DNA from: Brevundimonas sp. SORGH_AS_0993
GTDB taxonomy: Bacteria; Pseudomonadota; Alphaproteobacteria; Caulobacterales; Caulobacteraceae
Length of the DNA: 64,000 nt
Assembly (NCBI RefSeq): GCF_030818545.1
Contig: NZ_JAUTAH010000001.1
Span: 749,001 to 813,000 of the forward strand
Reading direction: 5' to 3'
Part shown: positions 38,577 to 46,708 of the stretch, piece after piece
Position numbering within the stretch: the first letter of the stretch is position 1
Layout: the number at the start of each line of letters is the position of its first letter
The notes under the pieces: model-generated
The model's input: the letters and a program-made list of their open reading frames with translations, nothing else
The model's database searches: none
Told to the model about the DNA's origin: nothing
Program-made: the position numbers and the translations under genes

Positions 38577-39634
38577 AGCTTCAGTCCCTCCACGACCCGG
38601 GCGGCGATGGCGGCGAAACGGTCGGCGACGGCGCCGGACGGATCGACCGCGACCGGCGGACGCCCCGCATCGCCGCCTTCCCGGATGGCCGCATCCAGCG
38701 GGAGGTCGCCCAGAAAGGGGATCGACAGCCGCTGCGCCTCGACCTCGGCGCCGCCCTGACCGAAGACAGGGCCGCTCATGTTTTCGATCAGCCCCAGCGT
38801 CGGCACATTGACGCGCTGAAACAGGGTATGGGCGCGCCGCGCGTCGGCCAGCGCCACTTCCTGCGGCGTCGAGACGATCACCGCCCCGTCCAGCGGCGTC
38901 TTCTGGATCAGGGTCAGTTGCACGTCGCCGGTGCCCGGCGGCAGGTCCACCACCAGAACGTCCAGCGGAGCCTCGGCCGTGCCCCAGCGCGTCTGGGTCA
39001 GCATCTGGGTGATGGCCTGGGAGGCCATGGGGCCGCGCCAGATCATGGCGTCGTCCATCTTGGTCAGCAGGCCGACCGACATGGCCTTCAGCCCGTGGGC
39101 CTCATGCGGGATGATGGCGCCGTTCTCATAGGCAGGCTGGCCGCCGATCCCCAGCATGGTCGGCAGCGACGGCCCATAGACATCGGCGTCGAGGATGCCG
39201 ACCGACAGGCCGCGCGCCGAGAGCGCGGCGGCCAGATTGACGGCGACCGTCGACTTGCCGACCCCGCCCTTGCCGCTGGCGACCGCGAGTACCCGGCGCA
39301 CATTTGCGGGACGATCGGTGGGAACCGGCGCCTTGGGCCGCCCCTGATCGACGGCGGCCTGGGACAGGCTGGCGGAGCGGGGCGCGGGTCCCGCCTCGGC
39401 CGTCAGGACCACGGAAACGCGCGTCATGCCGGGCAGGGCCTTCAGCGCCGCCTCCGCCGCATCCCGAACGGGGGCGTAGGCCGCCACGCGGTCGCGGGCG
39501 ACCTCCAAGGCAAAGCCCGCCCGATCCTCGGCCACGACCAACCCCTGAACCAGGCCAGCCGCGACCAGGCCCTGGCCCGAAATCGGATCGATGACCCTGT
39601 CCAAGGCGGCGAGAACGACGGCGCGATCGACCAA
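38573..39634 (-). CDS. mrp: Mrp/NBP35-type P-loop ATPase (ApbC family) without the CXXC
   Basis: Iron-sulfur cluster carrier family: N-terminal DUF59/MIP18-like domain (LAALDRVIDPISGQGLVAAG), then an ATPase domain with deviant Walker A VASGKGGVGKSTVAVNLAA, DADVYGPSLPTMLG and DLPPGTGDVQLTL. The usual C-terminal ENMS...CxxC...GxGG region reads ENMSGPVFGQGGAEVEA, so the two cluster-binding cysteines and about ten residues are missing. The TTG at 39634 is chosen because GGAG lies six bases upstream and the product starts like its relatives; GTG at 39646 or 39688 are alternatives. 353 aa, divergent from miaA. Confidence 0.9.
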   Translation of the reverse strand: MVDRAVVLAALDRVIDPISGQGLVAAGLVQGLVVAEDRAGFALEVARDRVAAYAPVRDAAEAALKALPGMTRVSVVLTAEAGPAPRSASLSQAAVDQGRPKAPVPTDRPANVRRVLAVASGKGGVGKSTVAVNLAAALSARGLSVGILDADVYGPSLPTMLGIGGQPAYENGAIIPHEAHGLKAMSVGLLTKMDDAMIWRGPMASQAITQMLTQTRWGTAEAPLDVLVVDLPPGTGDVQLTLIQKTPLDGAVIVSTPQEVALADARRAHTLFQRVNVPTLGLIENMSGPVFGQGGAEVEAQRLSIPFLGDLPLDAAIREGGDAGRPPVAVDPSGAVADRFAAIAARVVEGLKL

Positions 39635-39708
39635 GAGAAACTCCACGGGGCTTGCAGGCGACAAGGCGCGCGTTCTATCGCCGTTCACGTCCCGCCGCGA
39701 GCCTGCAT

Positions 39709-40584
39709 TTGCCCCGACCGCCTCTCATCACCCTGATCGCCGGCCCCACCGCCTCGGGAAAGTCGGCGCTGGCCCTGCGGATGGCGCGAGAAACCGGCGC
39801 GGTGATCCTGAACGCCGACAGCCAGCAACTGTATGCCGATCTTCGGGTCCTGACGGCCCGCCCTTCCGAAGCCGAAGAAGCCCTGGCCGACCATCGCCTT
39901 TACGGCGTCGCCGATGCTGTCGACGCTTGGTCGGTCGGTCGCTGGAGCCGCGAAATTCTGACGATCCTGGACGATCTTCGCCAGAAAGGCCGATCGGCCA
40001 TTCTGGTAGGCGGAACGGGCCTCTATTTCACAGCCTTGACCAAGGGACTGGCCGATATTCCTGCCGTCTCGCTCCAAGTCCGCGAGCGGGTCGAGGCGGA
40101 CTATCGGGCTCTGGGCGAAGCGGCCTTTCGCGCTCGCCTGGCCTTGGACGACCCCAGGGCGGCCGCCTCCATCGCGCAAGGCGACCGCCAACGTCTGGTG
40201 CGGGCCATGAGCGTTCTGGCCGCCAGCGGTCGCCCTCTGTCCGCCTGGCGCGACGAGACCCAGCCCCTGCTCAAGCCCGACAGTTGGACCGGCCTAGTCA
40301 TAGAGCCCGTGCGGGCGGCGCTCTACGCCAACTGCGACCGTCGCGTCGATCTGATGATCCAAGGCGGCGCCGTGGAGGAGGTCCGCGCCTTGTTGGCGCG
40401 CGGCCTCTCGCCCGACCTGCCGGCGATGAAGGCGGTGGGCGTGCGCGAAATCGCCGCCTGGCTGAATGGCGAAACGACCCAAGCCGAGGCGCTCGCGGCG
40501 CTGAAACAGGCCACCCGCAACTACGCCAAACGCCAACTGACCTGGTTCCGCAATCAGACGGCCGATTGGCCGCGACGGGGATGA
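39709..40584 (+). CDS. miaA: tRNA dimethylallyltransferase
   Basis: Adds the dimethylallyl group to A37 of tRNAs reading UNN codons. The 291-aa protein has the P-loop LIAGPTASGKSALALRM, DSQQLYADLRVLTARP, GGTGLYFTALTKGL and, at the C-terminus, QATRNYAKRQLTWFRNQ. The start is probably TTG at 39709 (GAG upstream); a TTG at 39652 would add 19 unrelated residues and overlap mrp. The gene ends about 60 bp before the tmRNA gene. Confidence 0.94.
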   Translation: MPRPPLITLIAGPTASGKSALALRMARETGAVILNADSQQLYADLRVLTARPSEAEEALADHRLYGVADAVDAWSVGRWSREILTILDDLRQKGRSAILVGGTGLYFTALTKGLADIPAVSLQVRERVEADYRALGEAAFRARLALDDPRAAASIAQGDRQRLVRAMSVLAASGRPLSAWRDETQPLLKPDSWTGLVIEPVRAALYANCDRRVDLMIQGGAVEEVRALLARGLSPDLPAMKAVGVREIAAWLNGETTQAEALAALKQATRNYAKRQLTWFRNQTADWPRRG

Positions 40585-40610
40585 AAGTCGCCTTCCAACA
40601 GAGCCGACAC

Positions 40611-40639
40611 TTTCCTATCGTCGTCAGCATGCCTATATT
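40611..40639 (+). promoter_or_regulatory. Putative promoter of the tmRNA gene
   Basis: TATATT (40634-40639) is a good -10 element; TTTCCT (40611-40616), a weak -35, lies 17 bp upstream. The expected start point, about 40646, falls just before the first hairpin of the acceptor RNA piece. Confidence 0.4.
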
Positions 40640-40645
40640 CCCCTC

Positions 40646-40975
40646 GTCCGGCTTCGGCCGGACTATGGCGATAAAGGCGCCTGTAATAAGCGGACCGGAC
40701 CCGGGTGCGATTCCCGGCGGCTCCACCATCTTCTCCCCGCGTTATCGGCGGAGGCAGCCATGGGGCCGACTAGCATCGACGGACGTGTAAAGAGGATTGC
40801 TTTCGCTCGTCCTGGCCCACCGTATCGGGCCATTTTCTAACTGCGAACGATAACTTCGCTGGAGAAGTCGCTCTCGCCGCGTAATGCGGTTCGGGTGATT
40901 TCGAACCTTAAGTCCTAGGGGTTCAGATCCTTGGGCGGGGCCCGTCGGGGGGCCTGGCAACAGAACCCCCGGCAC
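40646..40975 (+). ncRNA. ssrA: Two-piece (circularly permuted) tmRNA
   Basis: Rescues stalled ribosomes and adds a degradation tag. The gene order is permuted: the acceptor piece comes first, ending in T arm CCCGGGTGCGATTCCCGG and GGCTCCACCA (CCA at 40726-40728). A 33-nt intervening segment follows, then the coding piece begins GGGGCCGACTAGCATCGAC at 40762. GGGGCCG pairs with CGGCTCC to form the tRNA-like acceptor stem. The tag frame runs from GCG at 40843 to TAA at 40882-40884; with the charged alanine it encodes AANDNFAGEVALAA, close to the Caulobacter tag. Hairpin GTCCGGC-TTC-GGCCGGAC opens the acceptor piece. Outer ends are estimated. Confidence 0.93.
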
Positions 40976-41087
40976 TTCCCCCAAAATGATCGGAAGCTTG
41001 GCGACAGAATCCCATCGCTTTCGTCTGATGATGGCTTTCGCGCCGTGCAAGGCGCCGCTATCAGTCACGCTCTGTTGCGAGGTGACG

Positions 41088-41558
41088 ATGACCGATCAGG
41101 CCCCTCCGGTCGATGAGATGCAGTACGAGCGACTGGCCCACGAGGCCCTGCGCGGCGTCATGCGCGCGGCGCTGGAGCGTGTGCTGGCCGAGGGCCTCCC
41201 GGGCGCCCACCATTTCTACATCACCTTCGTCACTCGCGCCGCGGGCGTGGTGGTTCCGCCCGACATCCTGGCGAAATATCCGCAGGAAATGACGGTGGTG
41301 TTACAGCATCAGTATGAAGACTTGCGGGTCGAGGAGGCGCGATTCTCGGTCAAGCTGCGGTTCGGCGGCCTGCCCAAGAATCTGGTCATTCCCTATGCGG
41401 CGATCACCCGCTTCTACGACCCCAGCGTCCAGTTCATGCTGCAGTTCGAGGAACCGCCGGTCGTCGAGCCCGTCGAGGAGCCGCCCGTTCCTCCCGCCGA
41501 TACGCCTGCGCCCGACGGCCCGAAGGTCGTTTCCCTGGACCAGTTTCGCAAGAAATAG
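41088..41558 (+). CDS. sspB: ClpXP adaptor SspB (alphaproteobacterial type)
   Basis: Binds the ssrA tag and delivers tagged proteins to ClpXP. The 156-aa protein has the SspB-alpha core (HHFYITFVTRAAGVVVPPDI, TVVLQHQYEDL, FSVKLRFGGLPKNLVIPYAA, ITRFYDPSVQF), a Pro/Glu-rich flexible linker (about 118-142) and a C-terminal peptide KVVSLDQFRKK that should dock on the ClpX N-domain. The ATG at 41088 is chosen because GAGG lies five bases upstream and the family starts here. It sits about 110 bp downstream of the tmRNA gene on the same strand. Confidence 0.95.
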   Translation: MTDQAPPVDEMQYERLAHEALRGVMRAALERVLAEGLPGAHHFYITFVTRAAGVVVPPDILAKYPQEMTVVLQHQYEDLRVEEARFSVKLRFGGLPKNLVIPYAAITRFYDPSVQFMLQFEEPPVVEPVEEPPVPPADTPAPDGPKVVSLDQFRKK

Positions 41559-41560
41559 GG

Positions 41561-41920
41561 TCAGGTCTTGCGCGGATAGGTACGGATGGTGATCCGTTCC
41601 TTCTCGCCTTCGTGACGCTCGACCAGCAGCCGCGCGACCTGACTGTCGTCGTGGAACAGATACCCCTTGATGGCGTCCAGCAGGGCCTTGGCCAGATTGT
41701 CCAGGTCCATCCAAGGCGGATCGCCCACATGCTCCATACGAATCTCCACGACGTGATCGCCCCATGACGGTCGGCTGGCGCGCCATTCCTTGCGCATGAA
41801 CTCATAGACCAGCGGCTTGTAATATTTGGCCTGGGTCGTCAGGCCGTCGATGACGATTTCGACGGCCTCGCCGTCCTCGCGCGCGCGGACCTTGCCTGTG
41901 CCGATCCAGCCGGCGGTCAT
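41561..41920 (-). CDS. RusA-like Holliday junction resolvase family protein
   Basis: A 119-aa protein of the RusA endodeoxyribonuclease fold. The catalytic acidic signature is WMDLDNLAKALLDAIKGYLF then HDDSQVARL: Asp72, Asp74 and Asp91/92 line up with Asp70, Asp72 and Asp91 of E. coli RusA. RusA genes are usually in prophages, but this one is among core genes with no phage neighbours. Its start overlaps the cyclophilin stop; its stop is 2 bp from the sspB stop. Cleavage activity is inferred. Confidence 0.75.
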   Translation of the reverse strand: MTAGWIGTGKVRAREDGEAVEIVIDGLTTQAKYYKPLVYEFMRKEWRASRPSWGDHVVEIRMEHVGDPPWMDLDNLAKALLDAIKGYLFHDDSQVARLLVERHEGEKERITIRTYPRKT

Positions 41921-42534
41921 CGGGTGCAGACGGACGGCACGGCGTCCAGCAGTCTGGCTGAACGGATCGTGACCGGCGGCGTCAACTGCTCTTCGGCGTT
42001 CGCGGGCATGCCCTGAATGCGGCGCGCCACATCCATACCCTCGATCACCTGACCGAAGGCCGCAAACCCCTGGCCGTCGGGATTGCGGGCGCCGCCAAAG
42101 TCCAGGCTGGGCGTGTCCCGAATGACGATGAAGAAGCTGGAGGTGGCGCTGTCCGGCCCGTCACGCGCCATGGACACGGTTCCGGCAACATGGCGCAGCC
42201 CCGTGTCGCGCGTGCGCTCCAGCCGGATAGGCGGGCGGGAATCGTCATCGCTGCCGCGCGGCGTGGCCGCCTGGATGACGTCGATCGGATGGGGATTGGC
42301 TGTGTTGGTCTCTCGTAAAACCGTGCGGAAGAAGGCGCCGTTGTCATAGTCGCCGAAGACGACGTAGCCGATGAAGTTGCAGGTGCTGATCGGGGCTGCG
42401 GCGGGGTCGAGCGCCAGCACGATCCGTCCTGCCGTCGTCTCCAGAGCCACGCGCGGTCGCGTCGGCTGTTGCGGCAGGCTCGCGCACCCCGCCAGGATCA
42501 GCGCCGTCGTCGCTAGAATCCAATGTCGTCCCAT
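41917..42534 (-). CDS. Cyclophilin-type peptidyl-prolyl isomerase lipoprotein
   Basis: A 205-aa exported cyclophilin. A lipoprotein signal (ATTALILAGC) is followed by the cyclophilin barrel: VALETTAGRIVLALDPAAAPISTCNFI, FFRTVLRE (equivalent of the FHRVI arginine), VSMARDGPDSATSSFFIVI and GFAAFGQVIEGMDVA. The normal MIQGGD segment reads DVIQAATPRGS, so part of the active-site floor is changed. It may act as a chaperone more than as a fast isomerase; that is inference. Confidence 0.85.
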   Translation of the reverse strand: MGRHWILATTALILAGCASLPQQPTRPRVALETTAGRIVLALDPAAAPISTCNFIGYVVFGDYDNGAFFRTVLRETNTANPHPIDVIQAATPRGSDDDSRPPIRLERTRDTGLRHVAGTVSMARDGPDSATSSFFIVIRDTPSLDFGGARNPDGQGFAAFGQVIEGMDVARRIQGMPANAEEQLTPPVTIRSARLLDAVPSVCTR

Positions 42535-42615
42535 GGCCCCCTCGCCTTGCCCTGCTCTTCTCTCGTGCTACACCCCCCCGCATACAATCGCCACGCCTGA
42601 GAGCCTTGTCCGCGC

Positions 42616-44007
42616 ATGACCAACGTCCGCACCGAAACCGACACCTTCGGCCCCATCGAGGTCGCCGCCGACCGTTACTGGGGCGCGCAGGCGCAGCGTT
42701 CGCTGGGCAACTTCAAGATCGGTTGGGAGAAGCAGCCCCTGCCGGTCGTGCGGGCGCTGGGCATCGTCAAACGCGCGGCCGCCGAGACCAACCGCGACCT
42801 GGGCAAGCTGGACCCCAAGCTGGCCGAGGCCATCATCCAGGCCGCCAACGAGGTCATCGAGGGCAAGCTGAACGACCACTTCCCCCTGGTCGTCTGGCAG
42901 ACGGGTTCGGGCACCCAGTCGAACATGAACGCCAATGAGGTGATCTCAAACCGCGCCATCGAGATTCTGGGCGGCGAGATGGGCTCCAAGACGCCAGTCC
43001 ACCCGAACGACCACGTCAACATGAGCCAGTCGTCCAACGACACCTATCCCACGGCCATGCACGTCGCCTGCGCCGAACAGGTGGCGGGCGACCTGATCCC
43101 GGCGCTCAAGCATCTGCACGCCGCCCTGGACGCCAAGGCCAGGGCCTGGGCCCACATCATCAAGATCGGCCGCACCCACACCCAGGACGCCACCCCCCTG
43201 ACCCTGGGCCAGGAGTTCGGCGGCTATGCCCAGCAGGTCGCCAACGGCATCGAACGGATCGAACAGACCCTGCCCAAGCTGATGGAACTGGCGCAGGGCG
43301 GCACCGCCGTCGGCACCGGCCTGAATGCGCCCATCGGCTTCGCCGAGAAGGTGGCGGCCCAGATCGCCGAGATCACCGGCCTGCCCTTCACCACGGCGCC
43401 GAACAAGTTCGAGGCCCTGGCCGGCCACGACGCCATGGTCTTCAGCCACGGCGCCATCAACACCGTCGCCGCGTCCCTGTTCAAGATCGCCAACGACATC
43501 CGCTTCCTGGGCTCCGGCCCGCGTTCGGGCCTGGGCGAACTGGCCCTGCCGGAGAACGAACCGGGGTCGTCCATCATGCCGGGCAAGGTCAATCCGACCC
43601 AGTGCGAAGCCCTGACCCAGGTCTGCGTCCAGGTGTTCGGCAACAACGCCGCCATCACCTTCGCCGGCTCGCAAGGCCACTTCGAGCTGAACGTCTACAA
43701 CCCCGTCATGGCCTACAACTTCCTGCAGTCGGTGCGCCTGGTCGCCGACGCGGCCATCAGCTTCACCGACAACTGCGTCGTCGGCATCGAGGCGCGCGAG
43801 GACAATATCGCGCGCGGCCTGAACAACTCCCTGATGCTGGTCACGGCCCTGAACGGCAAGCTGGGCTATGACCTGTGCGCCAAGATCGCCAAGACCGCCC
43901 ACAAGAACGGCACCACCCTGCGCCAAGAGGCGGTCGGCGGCGGCTATCTGACCGACGCCGAGTTCGACGAGGCGGTGCGCCCCGAAAAGATGATCTCGCC
44001 GGGCTGA
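42616..44007 (+). CDS. fumC: Fumarate hydratase class II
   Basis: Oxygen-stable fumarase of the citric acid cycle. The 463-aa protein has [57 protein letters not shown] and the superfamily signature [15 protein letters not shown], whose mobile loop carries the catalytic serine. Full length. Followed 4 bp later by the broken ATPase gene. Confidence 0.97.
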   Translation: MTNVRTETDTFGPIEVAADRYWGAQAQRSLGNFKIGWEKQPLPVVRALGIVKRAAAETNRDLGKLDPKLAEAIIQAANEVIEGKLNDHFPLVVWQTGSGTQSNMNANEVISNRAIEILGGEMGSKTPVHPNDHVNMSQSSNDTYPTAMHVACAEQVAGDLIPALKHLHAALDAKARAWAHIIKIGRTHTQDATPLTLGQEFGGYAQQVANGIERIEQTLPKLMELAQGGTAVGTGLNAPIGFAEKVAAQIAEITGLPFTTAPNKFEALAGHDAMVFSHGAINTVAASLFKIANDIRFLGSGPRSGLGELALPENEPGSSIMPGKVNPTQCEALTQVCVQVFGNNAAITFAGSQGHFELNVYNPVMAYNFLQSVRLVADAAISFTDNCVVGIEAREDNIARGLNNSLMLVTALNGKLGYDLCAKIAKTAHKNGTTLRQEAVGGGYLTDAEFDEAVRPEKMISPG

Positions 44008-44011
44008 GGCG

Positions 44012-44428
44012 ATGACCGCTTTGGAGCGTCCCTACTGGATCAAGGCCCTTTTCGAGCGTCGAGAAGGCTGGGACGCTTCCGCCTATCCGTTCAACCTGCC
44101 GGTCGTGCGCACGCTCGATCGCTTGGCCTTCCACCCGAACGTGACCTTTCTCGTCGGGGAGAACGGCTCAGGAAAGTCCACGTTGATCGAGGCCCTGGCG
44201 GTGGCATGGGGATTCAATGCCGGAGGCGGTGGACGCGAACACCGTTTCGGCACGCGCGACAGCCATTCTCCGATCCTTTTGGGCTATCCCAACGCCAGGA
44301 TCTACCAAGCCTCGAACCACGGACTCGAACGGATCGAATACGAGGACACCGATCATTACCAGGTGACGCGCAACTTCCTGACGCGGCGCGAGATGATGCT
44401 GGACGTGCTTTTGGGCGAAGGCGACTAG
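44012..44428 (+). pseudogene. Internally deleted AAA ATPase (COG3910 type)
   Basis: The 138-aa reading frame joins the start and the end of a normally about 240-aa predicted ATPase. Residues 1-82 carry Walker A ([20 protein letters not shown], about 48-67) and the following [12 protein letters not shown]. Residues 83-138 carry the C-terminal piece [30 protein letters not shown] and the end of the protein. The middle, with the signature and the Walker B LDEPE, is absent. The join falls where both halves normally have an (S/T)-H-S triplet. The frame is intact, but ATP hydrolysis is not expected. Listed as a probable pseudogene; a short functional protein is not excluded. Confidence 0.72.
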
Positions 44429-44820
44429 GGTTTATCGCGGATCGTTCGGCCGATCGGAGCCAGGGCCAGCTTGGCCAGTTCCAGATCCTTCAGAGCGAAC
44501 GGAATGCCGATGATCGAGACGAACTCGGCCACGGCGATCATCAGATGGGCCAGGGCGATCCACCAGCCGGCCACGACCAGCCAGATCACGTTCATGCCGA
44601 CGCCGAGACAGCCCTGACCGAGATCGGCAGGATCGGGAGCGCGCCAGACGATCTCGCGCCCAAAGGGCCAGAACCAATAGGCGGCGATCCGCCACGCCGC
44701 TAAGGCCCAAGGCAGTCCGACAACAGTCAGCGCCAGCAAGAGACCGCCGAACAGCCAAGCTACGCCGGAGGCAAAGCCCCCGAACACAAGCCAGAGGACA
44801 TTCAGAATCAGTCTGATCAT
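44425..44820 (-). CDS. YccF family inner membrane protein
   Basis: A 131-aa membrane protein with two YccF domains, each with one or two hydrophobic segments. [20 protein letters not shown] and the repeated [20 protein letters not shown] match the family, as do [23 protein letters not shown] and [19 protein letters not shown]. Function unknown. Its stop overlaps that of the broken ATPase gene. Confidence 0.88.
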   Translation of the reverse strand: MIRLILNVLWLVFGGFASGVAWLFGGLLLALTVVGLPWALAAWRIAAYWFWPFGREIVWRAPDPADLGQGCLGVGMNVIWLVVAGWWIALAHLMIAVAEFVSIIGIPFALKDLELAKLALAPIGRTIRDKP

Positions 44821-44886
44821 ACCTCATACATAGTGAAAGACCCCGCTGGCCACAGCGGAGTCTTGGTGAATTCGATGTAAGCTCGA

Positions 44887-45126
44887 TCAGTGCGTCTTTT
44901 CAGTCCAGCGGGCCTTGGCGTCATCCTTGGTCAGGTTCAAGTGGACGTGCTTGTCATCCACATGGTCGACCCAGCTGACAGGGATCATATGGTGTTTGAA
45001 GCCGCCGGCGAAATCGAGCTTGGCCAGTTCGATCTGGCCGTCCTTGACGTGATCGACGCGGCCAACATGACCGCCGTCCGAACCGACGACTTCCAGATGT
45101 TCCTTGATCATCGAAGCATCCACCAT
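44887..45126 (-). CDS. DUF2171 domain protein
   Basis: A 79-aa PRC-barrel-like protein. VDASMIKEHLEVVGSDGGHV, GRVDHVKDGQIELAK and HHMIPVSWVDHVDDKHVHLN are typical of DUF2171. The ATG at 45126 is preceded by AAGGAGA; a longer upstream frame has no such site and no homology. Members are often stress-associated, but no role is established. Confidence 0.88.
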   Translation of the reverse strand: MVDASMIKEHLEVVGSDGGHVGRVDHVKDGQIELAKLDFAGGFKHHMIPVSWVDHVDDKHVHLNLTKDDAKARWTEKTH

Positions 45127-45274
45127 CTTGATCTCCTTGGACTGGTTTGACTGTCTCATCGAACGTCGGCGACAGACGCGGGTTTCAAATGGCGCAGCTT
45201 GTGAAGTTCCGGCGCGGTATGGCGGCCCGCCGCCAGTCACGCTAATCACCGAGCCGAACTGAGGACAGCCAGAC

Positions 45275-46528
45275 ATGGGACGGATCGGATCAGGGCTAGC
45301 GAGCGTGTTCCTTGCGCTGGTCCTCACCGCGTGTGGAACGCTGGAGCGACCGTCCGGACCTCTGCGGATCGTCGAAGGCGAACTGATCCGCACTGCCGAC
45401 CCGCGCATCCGCGCCAACGACAGCGCACGGCTCCAGGCCTTCACACAGGAGATCGGCGGCCGGCTGCGGGCGGATCATCCGACATCGATCCTGGCCCTGT
45501 CCGGCGGAGGCGCGAACGGCGCCTATGGCGCGGGCCTGCTGGTCGGCTGGAGCGAACGGGGCGACCGACCCTCGTTCGACGTCGTCACGGGCGTCAGCAC
45601 CGGCGCGCTGGCCGCGCCGTTCGCCTTCCTGGGTTCGGACTGGGACGACGAATTACGGCAGGCTTATACGGGAGATGCGGTCAGCAATATCCTGAGCTGG
45701 CGCAGCTTCGCCGCCTTCCTGAACCCCAGCCTCTTCTCCTCTCGGGTGTTGCGCGACCTGGTCGATCAGTACGTCACGCCCGAACTGTTGCAGGCGGTGG
45801 CGCGCGAACACGCCAAGGGGCGGCGCCTGCTGGTCGCCACGACCAATCTGGACGACGAGGAGACGGTCATCTGGGACATGGGGCTGCTGGCCAGCCAGGG
45901 CGACGAAAGCGCGCGCGAGCTGTTCAAACAGGTGCTTGTCGCCTCGGCCAGCATTCCCGGGGTCTTCCCGCCTGTGCTGATCGCCGGATTGCAGCCTGAC
46001 GACCGTGTGGCGCTGAACATGCACGTCGACGGCGGGGTGAACACGCCCTTCCTGGCCATTCCCGAAGATCTGATGCTGTGGACCCGACCGCAGGACCAGG
46101 GCCGCGTCGGCGCTCTCTATGTCATCGTCAACGGTCAGGTGGGGAGAAACGAAGGCGTCACGCCAGGACGCCTGTCCGGCATCCTGGCCCGCACCTATGA
46201 CAGTATGAGCAAGGCGCAGTTGCGCATCCATCTGGCGGTGACGGCGGCCTTCGCACGGCGCAACGGCTTGGACATGGCGCTGTCCGCCATTCCCGACAAT
46301 GTCGAGGCGTCCAGCCTGAAGTTCGACCAGGAGACGATGAACGCCATGTTCGACCTGGGCCGCCAGCGCGGGCGCGGCCCCGACGCCTGGATACGGCTGG
46401 ACCAGAAGTCGCCGGACGCCCCCTTCGTCCCGGCGACAACGATCTCTGAATCGCAAATCCCGTCCGTCCTGGCTGCGCCCAGGCCTGACGATGCGGCCAA
46501 GCCCGAACCGAGGCAGCCCCGACCATGA
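45275..46528 (+). CDS. Patatin-like phospholipase lipoprotein
   Basis: A 417-aa lipid acyl hydrolase. The N-terminal lipoprotein signal ends LVLTACG. The oxyanion loop is SGGGANGAYGAG, the nucleophile elbow is GVSTGAL (GxSxG), and the dyad aspartate is in HVDGGVN (DGG). The C-terminal part has SKAQLRIHLAVTAAFARRNG. It probably acts on membrane lipids from the periplasm. Its stop overlaps the start of the DUF4169 gene. Confidence 0.92.
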   Translation: MGRIGSGLASVFLALVLTACGTLERPSGPLRIVEGELIRTADPRIRANDSARLQAFTQEIGGRLRADHPTSILALSGGGANGAYGAGLLVGWSERGDRPSFDVVTGVSTGALAAPFAFLGSDWDDELRQAYTGDAVSNILSWRSFAAFLNPSLFSSRVLRDLVDQYVTPELLQAVAREHAKGRRLLVATTNLDDEETVIWDMGLLASQGDESARELFKQVLVASASIPGVFPPVLIAGLQPDDRVALNMHVDGGVNTPFLAIPEDLMLWTRPQDQGRVGALYVIVNGQVGRNEGVTPGRLSGILARTYDSMSKAQLRIHLAVTAAFARRNGLDMALSAIPDNVEASSLKFDQETMNAMFDLGRQRGRGPDAWIRLDQKSPDAPFVPATTISESQIPSVLAAPRPDDAAKPEPRQPRP

Positions 46529-46701
46529 CCACGATCATCAATCTGGCCCGCGCTCGCAAGGCGCGGGCCAAGGCCGAAGCCCAGGCGCAAGCGGCGCAGA
46601 ATCGAGCCGCCCATGGTCGCACCAAGGCCGAAAAGGACGCGGCGGCAAAGGCCAAGGCGCGCGTTGAGGCGCTGTTGGACGGCGCTAGGCGCGAGGATTG
46701 A
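46525..46701 (+). CDS. DUF4169 small protein
   Basis: A 58-aa basic, alanine-rich helical protein: MTTIINLARARKARAKAEAQ, then NRAAHGRTKAEKDAAAKAKA. It matches the alphaproteobacterial DUF4169 family in length and pattern. The ATG overlaps the patatin stop (ATGA), so it is translated from the same mRNA. Elsewhere the family often accompanies ribbon-helix-helix genes; one occurs about 1.4 kb downstream here. Confidence 0.8.
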   Translation: MTTIINLARARKARAKAEAQAQAAQNRAAHGRTKAEKDAAAKAKARVEALLDGARRED

Positions 46702-46708
46702 CGCAGCC

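Noticed and set aside
40690..40728. A partial tRNA with T arm and CCA
   Set aside because: No D or anticodon arm belongs to it; it is the acceptor piece of the two-piece tmRNA.
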